Assembly (NCBI RefSeq): GCF_000696385.1
Contig: NZ_JJMN01000065.1
Location: 87,155-151,154 of the forward strand
Origin: Vibrio metoecus
Lineage (GTDB): Bacteria > Pseudomonadota > Gammaproteobacteria > Enterobacterales > Vibrionaceae
Reading direction: 5' to 3'
DNA: 64,000 bases
A program made the position numbers and the translations under genes. Within the stretch, counting starts at the first letter, position 1, and the number at the start of each line of letters is the position of its first letter. This document shows, piece by piece, positions 9,033 through 19,423 of this stretch. A model generated the notes under the pieces. The model made no database searches, was not told the origin of the DNA, and saw only the letters and a program-made list of their open reading frames with translations.

Positions 9033-11318
9033 TTACGCTTGCCATTCGCTACGCAGCGATTTCGCTGCGTTCACCATGTTGGTCAGTGCTGCTTCCACTT
9101 CTGGCCAGTTGCGCGTTTTTAGGCCACAGTCTGGGTTCACCCACAAACGCTGTGCTGGAATTTTTTCTGCTGCTTTGCGCAGCAGATCTTCAATCCATGT
9201 TTGTGCAGGAATGTTCGGTGAGTGAATGTCGTACACGCCTGGGCCAATTTCGTTCGGGTAGTTAAACTCTTCAAACGCTTTGAGCAGTTCCATGTTGGAG
9301 CGCGATGTTTCAATGGTGATCACGTCGGCATCCAGTGCCGCAACCGATTCGATGATCTCGTTGAATTCGCTGTAACACATATGGGTATGAATTTGCGTTT
9401 CCGGACGCGCGCTACCCGCGGAAATCTTAAACGCTTGCACTGCCCAATCTAAATAGGTTTGATGATCGCGTTTTTTCAGTGGTAAACCTTCACGAATCGC
9501 TGGTTCATCAATTTGAATAATATTGATGCCTGCATCTTGCAGATCCGCCACTTCATCACGCAGTGCCAACGCTAATTGCTGAGCAATCTCTTGGCGACTG
9601 ATGTCTTCACGTGGGAAGGTCCAGCATAGAATGGTCACAGGCCCCGTCAACATCCCTTTCATCTGCTTAGAGGTCAGAGATTGCGCGTAAGTTGACCACT
9701 CCACCGTGATCGGTTTTTCACGTTCGATATCCGCCACCACAATCGCAGGTTTTACGCAGCGTGAACCGTAACTCTGCACCCAACCAAACTGCGTGGTTTG
9801 GAAACCGGCGAGGTTTTCAGCAAAGTATTCCACCATGTCGTTACGTTCCGCTTCACCGTGCACCAGCACATCTAACCCTAGTGCTTCTTGGCGTTTAACC
9901 GCATCAGCAATATGACCTTTCAGTGCTTGCACATACTCTTGCTCGCTCAGCTTGCCTTGGCGATACGCACTACGCTCAGTACGGATCTCTCCTGTTTGTG
10001 GGAAAGAGCCGATGGTCGTGGTCGGTAAGAAAGGCAGCCCCAATACTTCTGCTTGGTGATGGGCACGCTCAATATAAGGCGCACTCCGCTCTGCCAATGC
10101 CGCCGTAATATTGTTGATACGCGCTTGCACAGAAGCCTTGTTCACCGTGTGAGAAGATTTGCGCGCAGCAATCGGCTGGCTGTAGGTATCACACGCTAAA
10201 ATTGCGGCGGCATCCCCCTCCAGAGCACGGCCGAGCAAGGCGACTTCGGTCACTTTCTGCTTGGCAAACGCAAACCAGCTGCGGGTTTCTGCACTCAGAT
10301 CGCCTTCCAGATCCAGATCGACTGGGCTGTGCAGCAGTGAACAGGAACTGGCGACCCACAGACGCTCACCCAGCAAGGTTTTTACTGGCTGCAAACGAGC
10401 CAGAATGGCACTCAAATCTGCACGCCATACATTACGGCCATTGATCACACCTGCAGAAAGCACCCAATCAGATGGCAAGCGATTAACTATGGTATCTAGC
10501 TGTACAGGCGCAGCAGAGACATCTACATGCAGGCCATCAACCGGCAGTTCAACGATCTTATCAAGCGTGTCTAGCACTGAATCAAAGTAAGTGGTCAGCA
10601 GCAGTTTTACGTCACCACGAATCACTTGATAAGCCAGTTTAAATGAATCCTGCCAACGTGGTTCTAATTCTAAAGCCAGAACAGGCTCATCGATTTGTAC
10701 CCACTGCACGCCTTGCTTCGCCAGCTTGCTCAGAATAGCTTGGTAAGCGGTCAAGAGACGTGGCAACAACGTTAAACGATCAAAACCCTCTTCCACTTCT
10801 TTGCCTAAATAGAGGTAGCTCACGGGACCAAGCAGCACAGGTTTTACATCGTGACCCGCTTGCAGTGCTTCATTCACCTCTTCAAACAGTTGTGGCCAGC
10901 TCACACTGAAAGTGTCGTGAGAGCTGAACTCCGGCACGATGTAGTGATAGTTGGTGTTGAACCACTTGGTCATATCCGATGCCGCGCTGCCCGTTCCGCA
11001 ACCACAAGCATTTTGTGACTGACCACGACCGACGCGAAACAGCGTATCTAAATCCGGAAAACCGTGGCTATGGCGCTTAGGCACATGGCCCAGTAATAGC
11101 GTGGTAGTGAGTACATGATCGTACCAAGCAAAGTCACCCGCGGTCACAAAATCCAGTCCTGCTTCTTTTTGCAATGCCCAGTTTTGTTGGCGAATTTGGC
11201 TGCCGACCTGTTTCAAAGCCGCTTGGTCAATCTCACCACGCCAGTATTTTTCAAGAGCAAATTTAAGTTCGCGTTTTTCGCCAATGCGGGGATAACCAAG
11301 AATGTGTGTCGTTGTCAT
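9033..11318 (-). CDS. metE: Cobalamin-independent methionine synthase MetE
   Basis: Transfers the methyl group of 5-methyltetrahydropteroyl-triglutamate to homocysteine, the last step of methionine synthesis. It has 761 residues, the usual length. The C-terminal barrel keeps the zinc ligands: HTHMCYSEF (His and Cys) and NPDCGLKTR (Cys), with the glutamate in the ITIETSRS region. The N-terminal [21 protein letters not shown] is the family start. AAGGA precedes the ATG. It diverges from metR, its expected activator. Frame intact. Confidence 0.97.
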   Translation of the reverse strand: MTTTHILGYPRIGEKRELKFALEKYWRGEIDQAALKQVGSQIRQQNWALQKEAGLDFVTAGDFAWYDHVLTTTLLLGHVPKRHSHGFPDLDTLFRVGRGQSQNACGCGTGSAASDMTKWFNTNYHYIVPEFSSHDTFSVSWPQLFEEVNEALQAGHDVKPVLLGPVSYLYLGKEVEEGFDRLTLLPRLLTAYQAILSKLAKQGVQWVQIDEPVLALELEPRWQDSFKLAYQVIRGDVKLLLTTYFDSVLDTLDKIVELPVDGLHVDVSAAPVQLDTIVNRLPSDWVLSAGVINGRNVWRADLSAILARLQPVKTLLGERLWVASSCSLLHSPVDLDLEGDLSAETRSWFAFAKQKVTEVALLGRALEGDAAAILACDTYSQPIAARKSSHTVNKASVQARINNITAALAERSAPYIERAHHQAEVLGLPFLPTTTIGSFPQTGEIRTERSAYRQGKLSEQEYVQALKGHIADAVKRQEALGLDVLVHGEAERNDMVEYFAENLAGFQTTQFGWVQSYGSRCVKPAIVVADIEREKPITVEWSTYAQSLTSKQMKGMLTGPVTILCWTFPREDISRQEIAQQLALALRDEVADLQDAGINIIQIDEPAIREGLPLKKRDHQTYLDWAVQAFKISAGSARPETQIHTHMCYSEFNEIIESVAALDADVITIETSRSNMELLKAFEEFNYPNEIGPGVYDIHSPNIPAQTWIEDLLRKAAEKIPAQRLWVNPDCGLKTRNWPEVEAALTNMVNAAKSLRSEWQA

Positions 11319-11501
11319 GTGAAAATCCTTTGTCTGTTCTTAATAGGTCGTAGAAGCTCTAAGCTGCCTCAGCACATCGAAAGATGTCTGGATGGCTAAA
11401 CTATCGCGTTGTACGCCTTCGAGGACAAGGTTCATTTATTCAACTTGTTTATTAGTAATTTTCATGTTGGCACTGGCGATTATCAATTTACCTTTACTAT
11501 T

Positions 11502-11629
11502 TATAACCAAACTGCTTGGAGTTGCAGGTAGGCGGCAAGTGAGTTCATCCCCATGAGCATAGACACACTATGTGATTGGGGTGAACGAATGTAGCCAACA
11601 CCGCTGCGGCTTCAAGCAGGAAGGTTATA
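11502..11629. repeat. ERIC element in the metE-metR intergenic region
   Basis: A 128-bp element bounded by inverted ends TATAACC (11502-11508) and GGTTATA (11623-11629). The core has GAGTTCATCCCCATGAGCAT and TGTGATTGGGGTGAACG, a palindromic pair matching the conserved ERIC centre. The rest of the 395-bp intergenic region must hold the metE and metR promoters; no confident MetR or MetJ box was found. Confidence 0.8.
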
Positions 11630-11713
11630 GCCATCTAGATGTTTACAGCTCCGAAAAATAGGCGTAACTTAGCTAAAAATTCATGTTGGCTTAGGGATAA
11701 GTGAGGAGAGTTC

Positions 11714-12631
11714 ATGATAGAGCTGAAACATTTGAAAACGCTGATCTCGCTACGCGATACCGGTTCACTGACCGCCACCGCGACCTCGTTGCATCTCACC
11801 CAGTCTGCGCTCTCGCATCAGATTAAAGACTTGGAAGCGCGAATTGGCGGGCAGCTTTTTTTGCGTAAAACACGCCCAGTGCGTTTTACCGCCGAAGGCG
11901 AAATTTTGCTGCGTTTGGCGGACGATATTTTGCCTAAGATGTCGCGCGCCGAGAATGAACTGGCGAGCCTTAAAGAAGATGTGAACGGGCGCCTGCACAT
12001 GGCGATTGAGTGCCACTCCTGCTTTCAATGGCTAATGCCCGCCCTGCGCGAATATCAGGTCAGTTGGCCAAGTGTGGCGCTGGATTTTTCATCCGGCTTT
12101 GGGTTTGAACCTCTGCCCGCGCTATTAGCGGGGGAACTAGATCTGGTGATCACCTCCGATATTTTGCCACGATCAGAAGTGCATTATGAGCCACTGTTTG
12201 ATTTTGAAATGCGCCTGATCACCGCCACTAATCACCCGTTAGCAGAAAAAGCCTTGATTGAGCCGCAAGATTTGATCGATCAAACCATGCTCACCTATCC
12301 CGTACAAAAGCAGAGATTGGATGTAGTGAAACACTTTTTACAGCCGGCAGGCGTTGAGCCCGCGCGTTGGAAGCAAGCCGACAATACCTTAATGCTGGTG
12401 CAAATGGTCTCCGCAGGATTAGGCGTTGCGGCGCTACCGAATTGGGCAATCAGTGAGTTTTCACGCCAAGGATTAATTACCAGTAAACCATTAGGCAAAG
12501 GCTTATGGCGTAGGCTTTTTGCCGCCACTCGTCACAGTGAAAAGGATAAACGCTACTTACAAGCCTTTTTCGCCACCGCACGCCAACAATGCAAAAGCCA
12601 CCTTGATGGGATCAAGATGGCTTCGGTATAG
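11714..12631 (+). CDS. metR: LysR-type regulator MetR
   Basis: LysR-family activator of 305 residues. The N-terminal helix-turn-helix reads LKTLISLRDTGSLTATATSL then TQSALSHQIKDLEARIG; the effector-binding domain (homocysteine in MetR) follows. GAGGAG lies before the ATG. It diverges from metE across 395 bp containing an ERIC element, the classic metE/metR arrangement. That context, plus close similarity to MetR, supports the name. Confidence 0.93.
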   Translation: MIELKHLKTLISLRDTGSLTATATSLHLTQSALSHQIKDLEARIGGQLFLRKTRPVRFTAEGEILLRLADDILPKMSRAENELASLKEDVNGRLHMAIECHSCFQWLMPALREYQVSWPSVALDFSSGFGFEPLPALLAGELDLVITSDILPRSEVHYEPLFDFEMRLITATNHPLAEKALIEPQDLIDQTMLTYPVQKQRLDVVKHFLQPAGVEPARWKQADNTLMLVQMVSAGLGVAALPNWAISEFSRQGLITSKPLGKGLWRRLFAATRHSEKDKRYLQAFFATARQQCKSHLDGIKMASV

Positions 12632-12637
12632 AAACGA

Positions 12638-12841
12638 TTAGCGTGCGTAGGCTTTAAACTGGTTGGTAAGGGGATCGTATTGATAACCCAGTACGTCTAA
12701 CTTACCCACCAGATGTTCAATATCCATTTCATACGTGCTGATCAACTCATCCAGACTGTCACATTCCAAACGCAGTTTTTCATTGACGATGCCTAGCAAA
12801 ATCACGCTATCGATGTTTCGTACGTTGCTCAGATCCATCAC
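12638..12841 (-). CDS. DUF4250 small protein
   Basis: Protein of 67 residues. NIDSVILLGIVNEKLRLEC, SLDEL and LGYQYDPLTNQF match the DUF4250 pattern seen widely in bacteria; function unknown. CAGGAGTG lies just before two successive ATGs (12841 and 12838). It converges with metR, the stop codons only a few bases apart. Confidence 0.7.
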   Translation of the reverse strand: MMDLSNVRNIDSVILLGIVNEKLRLECDSLDELISTYEMDIEHLVGKLDVLGYQYDPLTNQFKAYAR

Positions 12842-12954
12842 ATCACTCCTGATTGAATGTTTTCACTCAGCGTTTCCGCTCCCCAACTTCATCAAGCATA
12901 GTCGCTATTTGGGGAACGAAAAGTGATCTGTGCAACCCATCGCAGTGAGCAAAA

Positions 12955-13641
12955 TTAAAGTGGGATCTGGTAGAGGCCGTGCAAACCGGTTGCCGATGAC
13001 AGAACCAAAATCTCAGCGGCCACCAGTTGCCATTTGTTCACCGTTTTACCGAAGATCAAATGCCAGCACCAGACGACAACCCCAGCAATCAATAAACCAA
13101 AGCTCACTAGGATCGGCATCACCAGTGCTTGAAGCTGTTGCTCATTCAGCCCTGAAATATAAGGCAGGAGACATAATGCCGTCAGCATAGCAGACACAAT
13201 ACCTACCACAGGCAAAATGCGGTGAAAGGCTTGTAGCCGAGAGCGCGCCAGCGTCAGTAATAGATGTCCGAACATCGCACCAAGCAGAAAAATTGACACA
13301 AAGATAGTGAGTGACGCTGGCCATGCTGGCGCTTCGCTGATCAAAATCCCCACATACGCTAATGCCAAACCATTGGCTAAATACAATACCCATAACGGGC
13401 CTTCTTCACGGGTCTTTTTGGTCTGCACTTGTGAATAAAAGTAAAACAGCGCAAACACCACCATAAAGGCTTCAATTTTGATCGAAGCAATAGCGAGCCA
13501 CAATACGGCCAATGCAGGCAGTACCTTATGAATACGTCCACGTTGCCCAGGGCATATTTCGCCCTTGACCAACACCAGAGTCAAAATGATTTGCGCGCCC
13601 AATAACATAGGAGCGAATACCGAAATCAGAGAATAAAGCAT
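12955..13641 (-). CDS. Polytopic membrane protein of unknown function
   Basis: Protein of 228 residues made almost entirely of hydrophobic helices, about seven. Charged loops include the KKTREEG region (about residues 75-80). No enzyme motif is visible and I do not recognise the family. The neighbouring M16 peptidase gene is divergent across 226 bp. Confidence is in the gene, not in a role. Confidence 0.65.
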   Translation of the reverse strand: MLYSLISVFAPMLLGAQIILTLVLVKGEICPGQRGRIHKVLPALAVLWLAIASIKIEAFMVVFALFYFYSQVQTKKTREEGPLWVLYLANGLALAYVGILISEAPAWPASLTIFVSIFLLGAMFGHLLLTLARSRLQAFHRILPVVGIVSAMLTALCLLPYISGLNEQQLQALVMPILVSFGLLIAGVVVWCWHLIFGKTVNKWQLVAAEILVLSSATGLHGLYQIPL

Positions 13642-13867
13642 AGTGTGCCAAACCAGAGAGCTGTCGAAGCCGCCGATAATAGCAAACCTAAATCAAGAAC
13701 CCCAAGTGGCGATACGTCAATTTCCTTCTCTTAGAAAAGAGAAATGTGACACTGACTACTCAGACCAGATCGCAAATTGATTAAAAGTTCAGCGCCTCAA
13801 GCAAAAGCGGGGCGACAAAGCATCACAATGCGTTATAGTTCAATCCTAACTATAATCAGAGGCTTAT

Positions 13868-16627
13868 ATGAAGAATAAATACTTAGTTGGCATATTATGC
13901 GTTTTGCTTGCCGGTTGTGCCGTACAGCAAATCCATCGTCCATTACAGCCTGATCAACGCTGGGTTACCCAAACACTCCCGAATGGTCTTACCTATCATC
14001 TTTACCCAGATACGGAACAAGAAGTTTCGATTCGTTTGTATGTACATGCAGGCTCCATGCAAGAGACAGCAGAGCAAGCGGGTTACGCCCACTTCGTCGA
14101 GCATATGGCTTTCAACGGAACCCGACATTATCAACACAATGATGTGATCCGCATGTTTGAGCAAAGCGGCGCACAATTCGGTGCGGATTTTAACGCTTTT
14201 ACTGGCTATGACCGCACCGTTTATCAGCTCGATCTACCCAACTCGCAAAACATCGATAAAGCACTGCTGTGGTTTGCAGATATCGCCGATGGTCTGAATT
14301 TTGATGCGGATGAAGTAGAAAAAGAGAAAGGGGTAATATTGGGAGAGTTCCGCGCATCGCGAACGGAAAACCTCAATATCAATCAACAATTTTACCAACA
14401 CATGATCCAAGGCACTTCCTACGCTGAGCATGATCCTCTCGGCACGCGTGAATTAGTGCAAGCCGCTACACCAGCCAGTTTAAGTGCATTTTATGAACAG
14501 TGGTATCAACCTCAGCTAACCGAGTTAGTCATCACCGGTAATTTTACCCTTGAACAAGGCCAACAATGGGTGGAGAAATATTTCTCCACTTGGGCAACTG
14601 GGAACACAGCCCCTCCGGCATCGATTTATGATCATCCACAAAACCGACAAGATCTTGTGACACCAATCATTGCTGGAGAATCACCTAGCTTGACTCTGGT
14701 TTTTCCTCAAGGTCACGTCGCCATCACTGATTTCGCTGAGCAGCAAGAATTTTGGCGTGATGATGTCACGGAACAACTCATACAAGCGCGCTTAAATGCT
14801 GCATTCAGTGATGCAGCACAAGCTACGGCGGGCATCTATTCCACTCGCTATGTGATTGAAGATCAACGCTATTCCATCATCAGCGTGGCCTTTGCCAGCG
14901 AACAGAGAGAGAAAGTACAAGGCATACTATTAGACACGCTCGCTTCACTCCGTGATTATGGTGTTACTCAAAATGAGCTCGACATTGTCTTGCGCGGTTA
15001 TCGTGAAAGTTTGACCTACCTGCAAGACAATCGCGCATCAATGACACCGGTTGAGCATGCAAACCAGAGAGTCTTTGCGATTGGAGCCAACGAACCAATA
15101 CAGTCTGAGCTCGATTATAAAGCCAGTTTGAATGCGTTCTTGAACGCGGCACAACGCAAGAACATCAATCAGCATATTGAGCAACAACTGCGTCAGCACA
15201 GCGTATTAGTGATTGGTGCCGCGGCCAACGAAGACGTGGCAATGCTGAACAATACGCTGCCGCAGTTACGAAAAACACTCGCATTACCTGGCATTGAACC
15301 GATCGATCCTCAAGTGGACAGCCCGTTCAAGTTGCAAACCGTCGCTGGCGAGATTGTTCAGCAGCTCGATATAAATGAAGAGCCACCTGTCACTTACTGG
15401 CAACTTGATAACGGTATTGAGGTTTACTATTTGCGCAATCCTGAAGCAAAAGATCAGGTATATTTAGAATATTCCAGTGCCGGTGGACAAGCCGCCTTAC
15501 CATCAGATTTACTGCCTGCCGCAGAAATTGTGCCTTTTATTGCTGTACGCAGTGGCTTGGGGGAATTGAGTGGATCGCAGTTTGAGCGCTATTTGCGTCA
15601 AAAAAATATTGGGTTTTACAACTATATCGGGGCAACCAGTCACGGAATTGAAGCGACCAGCAAAACTCAGGAATTACCTGAACTGCTTGAAGCGCTGCAT
15701 ATGCTGATCACCACAATGAAAGTGAACCCGGAACAAATGGAGGCAGTGAAAAACGAGTTTACCCAGAACCGTAACGCCTACTTTGCCTCACCTTTTGGTT
15801 CTTTCTTCCGCGCCGTTACCGACCAAAGCTTTATTGCAGGCAGCCGTTATCGTTTACGCACGCCAGAACAAGTTTCTCAAGTGACGGAGCAACAAGTTGA
15901 ACAAGTGCATCAGATCCTGTTTGGCGAACAGCGTAATAACACCTTGGTGGTGGTGGCAAATATTGAACACTCCCAACTCACCCCTTTGTTACGCCAATAC
16001 ATTGCTAGCTTGCCACTGGTAAAAGGGCCCCTTCCCGTGATGACCAACCAATTGATCAAACCGGTCGCTCCACGCTTAGAATTGGCACTGAATAATGAAA
16101 ACGCCACTCAATATGCGCTGCGTATTCTCTCTGAAACCCCATCTCGTGACGCCAAACTGGTGTTCATTGACGATATAGTGCAGCGGATTGCAACCCAGCG
16201 CATGCTGGCCGAAGTACGCGAGCACAAAAGTTTAGACTACACACCTCAAGTGGTGTCTTATTCCGTGGATGGTGAACCACTCAATGATTGGATTTTCTCT
16301 GCGTTAGTTGATCCGAAAAATCAGCAGCAAGTCGCGGATGTGATGCACGATGTGGTACAAGAGCTTGTGAAAGGAGCCTCTCAGCAAGAGTTGGAGGTGG
16401 TGACACAGAAGTTTCTGATCGACATGAAACCGCTTTACAAAAGCCCAGCACAGCAAGCCTTTTTCATGCAACGCTACGCGATTCATCAATACGGGATTGA
16501 AGCGACTTACAAGATTGAGGCGGTAACACAATCCATCACACTGGATGACGTTAACCAACGCATTAAACAGCTATTCGGCCAACAAGCGACTCAACAAGAA
16601 GTGATTTTTAAACCTAAAGCACAGTAA
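13868..16627 (+). CDS. M16-family zinc metallopeptidase, lipoprotein
   Basis: Large periplasmic or outer-membrane-anchored peptidase of 919 residues. The lipobox LLAGC predicts lipidation at Cys17. The inverted zinc motif HFVEH (residues 75-79) and the downstream EVEKEKGVILGE segment, supplying the third ligand, mark the active pitrilysin/insulinase half. The second half has no HxxEH, as usual for M16 proteins. It resembles E. coli PqqL. Monocistronic, ending at a strong bidirectional terminator. Confidence 0.88.
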   Translation: MKNKYLVGILCVLLAGCAVQQIHRPLQPDQRWVTQTLPNGLTYHLYPDTEQEVSIRLYVHAGSMQETAEQAGYAHFVEHMAFNGTRHYQHNDVIRMFEQSGAQFGADFNAFTGYDRTVYQLDLPNSQNIDKALLWFADIADGLNFDADEVEKEKGVILGEFRASRTENLNINQQFYQHMIQGTSYAEHDPLGTRELVQAATPASLSAFYEQWYQPQLTELVITGNFTLEQGQQWVEKYFSTWATGNTAPPASIYDHPQNRQDLVTPIIAGESPSLTLVFPQGHVAITDFAEQQEFWRDDVTEQLIQARLNAAFSDAAQATAGIYSTRYVIEDQRYSIISVAFASEQREKVQGILLDTLASLRDYGVTQNELDIVLRGYRESLTYLQDNRASMTPVEHANQRVFAIGANEPIQSELDYKASLNAFLNAAQRKNINQHIEQQLRQHSVLVIGAAANEDVAMLNNTLPQLRKTLALPGIEPIDPQVDSPFKLQTVAGEIVQQLDINEEPPVTYWQLDNGIEVYYLRNPEAKDQVYLEYSSAGGQAALPSDLLPAAEIVPFIAVRSGLGELSGSQFERYLRQKNIGFYNYIGATSHGIEATSKTQELPELLEALHMLITTMKVNPEQMEAVKNEFTQNRNAYFASPFGSFFRAVTDQSFIAGSRYRLRTPEQVSQVTEQQVEQVHQILFGEQRNNTLVVVANIEHSQLTPLLRQYIASLPLVKGPLPVMTNQLIKPVAPRLELALNNENATQYALRILSETPSRDAKLVFIDDIVQRIATQRMLAEVREHKSLDYTPQVVSYSVDGEPLNDWIFSALVDPKNQQQVADVMHDVVQELVKGASQQELEVVTQKFLIDMKPLYKSPAQQAFFMQRYAIHQYGIEATYKIEAVTQSITLDDVNQRIKQLFGQQATQQEVIFKPKAQ

Positions 16628-16651
16628 CCACATTAGGCGACTGACTTATTC

Positions 16652-16678
16652 AATAAAGCCCGTTTTTCGGGCTTTATT
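16652..16678. terminator. Bidirectional terminator between M16 peptidase and EAL gene
   Basis: AATAAAGCCCG and CGGGCTTTATT form a perfect 11-bp stem around five T, between two converging genes. Confidence 0.85.
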
Positions 16679-16679
16679 G

Positions 16680-19143
16680 CTAATGTAAACTCGCTAAATA
16701 GTCTAACAGGCGGTGTGCCGTAATAATCCCTTTGTAGGCTTTACCAGACACGAGCACCCAAGGAGAGCCAGGATATCGGCGCACTAAAAACGGAATTTGT
16801 GCCACATCATACTCCGCCGACAACGTAGTAAATTGTGTTTGCATAAATTGGTTCACCGGCTTGCGCCACATGGCGGCCTCGCGCGCGGTTTCCAACTCCG
16901 TACCCATCGTGGGGGTCAGGTGTAAATTTAATGATGCCCTATCGACTAAGCCAACACACTCGCCAGCGGTCACTACCGGCAGCACATCGGATTGCGTTGC
17001 CTTAAAATACTCTACCGCAAGCGAAAGAGGATCACCGGGGTCGAGTCGATATTGAGTGAACATCGCCAAACTTTGCAATGATGTCGGTTCTTGGTGCTGT
17101 TTTTCCTCTTCACGAGTTGCCAGCTTAAAGTGTTTGCGGTACTCCATCGCATGAATGAGGTTATGCAGTGGCAACGGCTCGGTAAAGAAAAATCCTTGCA
17201 GTAAATCCACCCCTAGTGATTTGAGAACATGCACTTCATATTCAGTTTCAACACCTTCCGCCACCACCTTAACCCCAAGCGTATGCGCTAAGTCAGTCAT
17301 CATTTTGACAATCGCATAACGGCGTGAACCAATTTCAATCCCTGACACAAATTCACGATCTATCTTCAGGAAATCAAACTGGCATTCCGTCAAGTAAGTG
17401 AATGATGAAAAACCCTTTCCAAAATCATCAATCGCAATGGTCACGCCCATAGCTCTTAAGTTTTCGATGACTTGGTTACCATGGGTATGAAAATCAAAAT
17501 AAGCACTTTCCGTTAATTCAACAGTAATACTTTTTGCGTGGCAGGGTTGGGTCGCAATGAGGTTAGCGGCATTGCGCAGTATTTGTTCCGGCCCCAAATG
17601 GCTGTTCAGTGAACGGTTAACGGTGAGCCCAACATGATGACCAAATAAAGTTTGAATTTTCGGTAGATCATTTAATGCCTTACGACCGACTAAGCAATCC
17701 AGTTGGTCGATCAGGTTCAAGTCTTCCGCTATCGAGATCAACTCTTGAGTTGAGGCATGCAAAATCTCTGGAGCCTGAAAGCGGCAGAGCGCCTCAAACT
17801 TCACAATTGACCATGTTTGGCTATCAATAATCGGCTGGTAGAAAACATCAACATCTTCGTTTTCTATCCATTTTTGAACCCACTTTTCCAACGATTTCCG
17901 CCGCTCGATTTGTTGATGGATCGCGCGGTCATAAAAATTAATATGCCTGCTCTCCCCAGCGTGATGCTCTAACATGGCTTGCACGGCATGAGAAATTAAG
18001 CGCTCCACTTTATCCGTATCCATCCCCAAAACGGATACTCCAAGCCGCCCTTTGGTCATGGCTTGATGCACAACCTGACCACCACGCTGATACAACTCAG
18101 CAAAAAACTGCCGCAAGGTGCGATGCAAACCATTTAACGCCGGATGGCCGCCCTCGTTCTGCGATTCTAAAAGACACAGAAAAATCCCTTCTCCATGATA
18201 GCCACATAGCTGAACCTGTTCATTTTTCGCCAAACTACCCGCTAGCCGACGGATTTCCGCATAATATTTGTCGCTACTGAATTGGGGCTGTATGGCTAAC
18301 ACGAAAGTGGTGGCGGTTGCCGAAGGCAGAGTACGCTGTTTTAACAACTCGACAAACTTAGTTAAGGTAGGCAATTGAGTCAAAAGCTCAATATCACCGG
18401 CTTGTTTATCAATCACTCGATCCAGATGCTGCGCAAAGATCGGTGGTAAAACCGATATAAAATGTTTGATCTTTCTGTGGACTCAAGCGTTTAACCAGAA
18501 GATCTTGTGGCCATACTTCACCAGAAGCGCGCTGAGATAAAATCGTACCGTTCCACCAACCTTGCTCACGCAGTTGATGCCACATATCGAGATAAAAATG
18601 TTGCGAATGCTTACCTGAATTAAACACGCTGGTTTTTAAACCCAATAAGTCACTTTGTTGGTAGCCCGTCTGCTCTTCAAAATAGCGGTTACAAGCCAAT
18701 ATTCGGGTTTGCTCATCCGTAATCACCACACCGTGGTGGCAATTATCAAACAAAGCATCAAATGCGAAAGCGGATTCCATACCAGAATGGAAAATCAGCA
18801 GTGGGGTAATGCTGCCACTGATGATCTGACTACTGACTTCTTCAACCGTGAATGCCACCAACGCCACCAGTTTTTCGCCACTCACCAACAGGCTGTTTAC
18901 GCTCTGGGGCTCAGTATTCGCATCCGCCAAGAAACGGGCAGCGTGCTCACGCTGAGTGAGTGGTAAATACTCAAGAAAATCCGCTGGCTTATCGATAGGG
19001 TGATTATCCCCCACCAATGATTGCCACATCACCACATCATAATCCATGCGTTGACTGGCCACCTGATAGCACCAATCCACTGGAATATAACGAGGTTGTG
19101 AACCGGAAATCGGTGTTTGTGCGGTTAATAAGTTCACATTCAT
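16680..19143 (-). CDS. PAS-GGDEF-EAL-CBS signalling protein (frame-disrupted)
   Basis: Read as one protein of about 820 residues: an N-terminal region, a PAS domain (GVVITDEQTRILACNRYFEEQTGYQ), a degenerate GGDEF domain (GYHGEGIF replaces the signature), an EAL domain and two C-terminal CBS-like repeats. The EAL part has EALCRF, ELTESAYF, DDFGKGFSSF and VVAEGVET, so phosphodiesterase activity is plausible. As sequenced it splits into 18409-19143 and 16680-18416, overlapping by 8 bp. Removing one T from the run at 18435-18437 (minus strand) joins them through DLAQHLDRVIDKQAGD; the 2464-bp span is one base over whole codons. Two separate genes remain possible. Confidence 0.75.
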
Positions 19144-19423
19144 CCTGCATCCCTAACTGATGACGTAAGTTTATCCTATGCTCACCTTAAAGCAGCCTTC
19201 ACTGACATACCATGAACTCTAACGCATAATACGGCCTGCACTCTAACTAAAGTATTAGTTGTCTGACGCTAAGCTGCCAGTTTTCTCTTGCTTAATGAGC
19301 AGGTTTCGTGAGAGCTCGTACCTGTTGCTGAAATAAACCCCCAACAATTTCGGGGCGATGTTGCGGTAGATACTGACCTTGCAAGCCGCTATAATGCCGC
19401 CCTCTTAATCTTGAGGCTCCAAT

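Noticed and set aside
11319..11713. MetR binding sites (TGAA-N5-TTCA) between metE and metR
   Set aside because: Only imperfect matches were found (for example TGAGGAGAGTTCA over the metR ribosome-binding site); not reported as sites.
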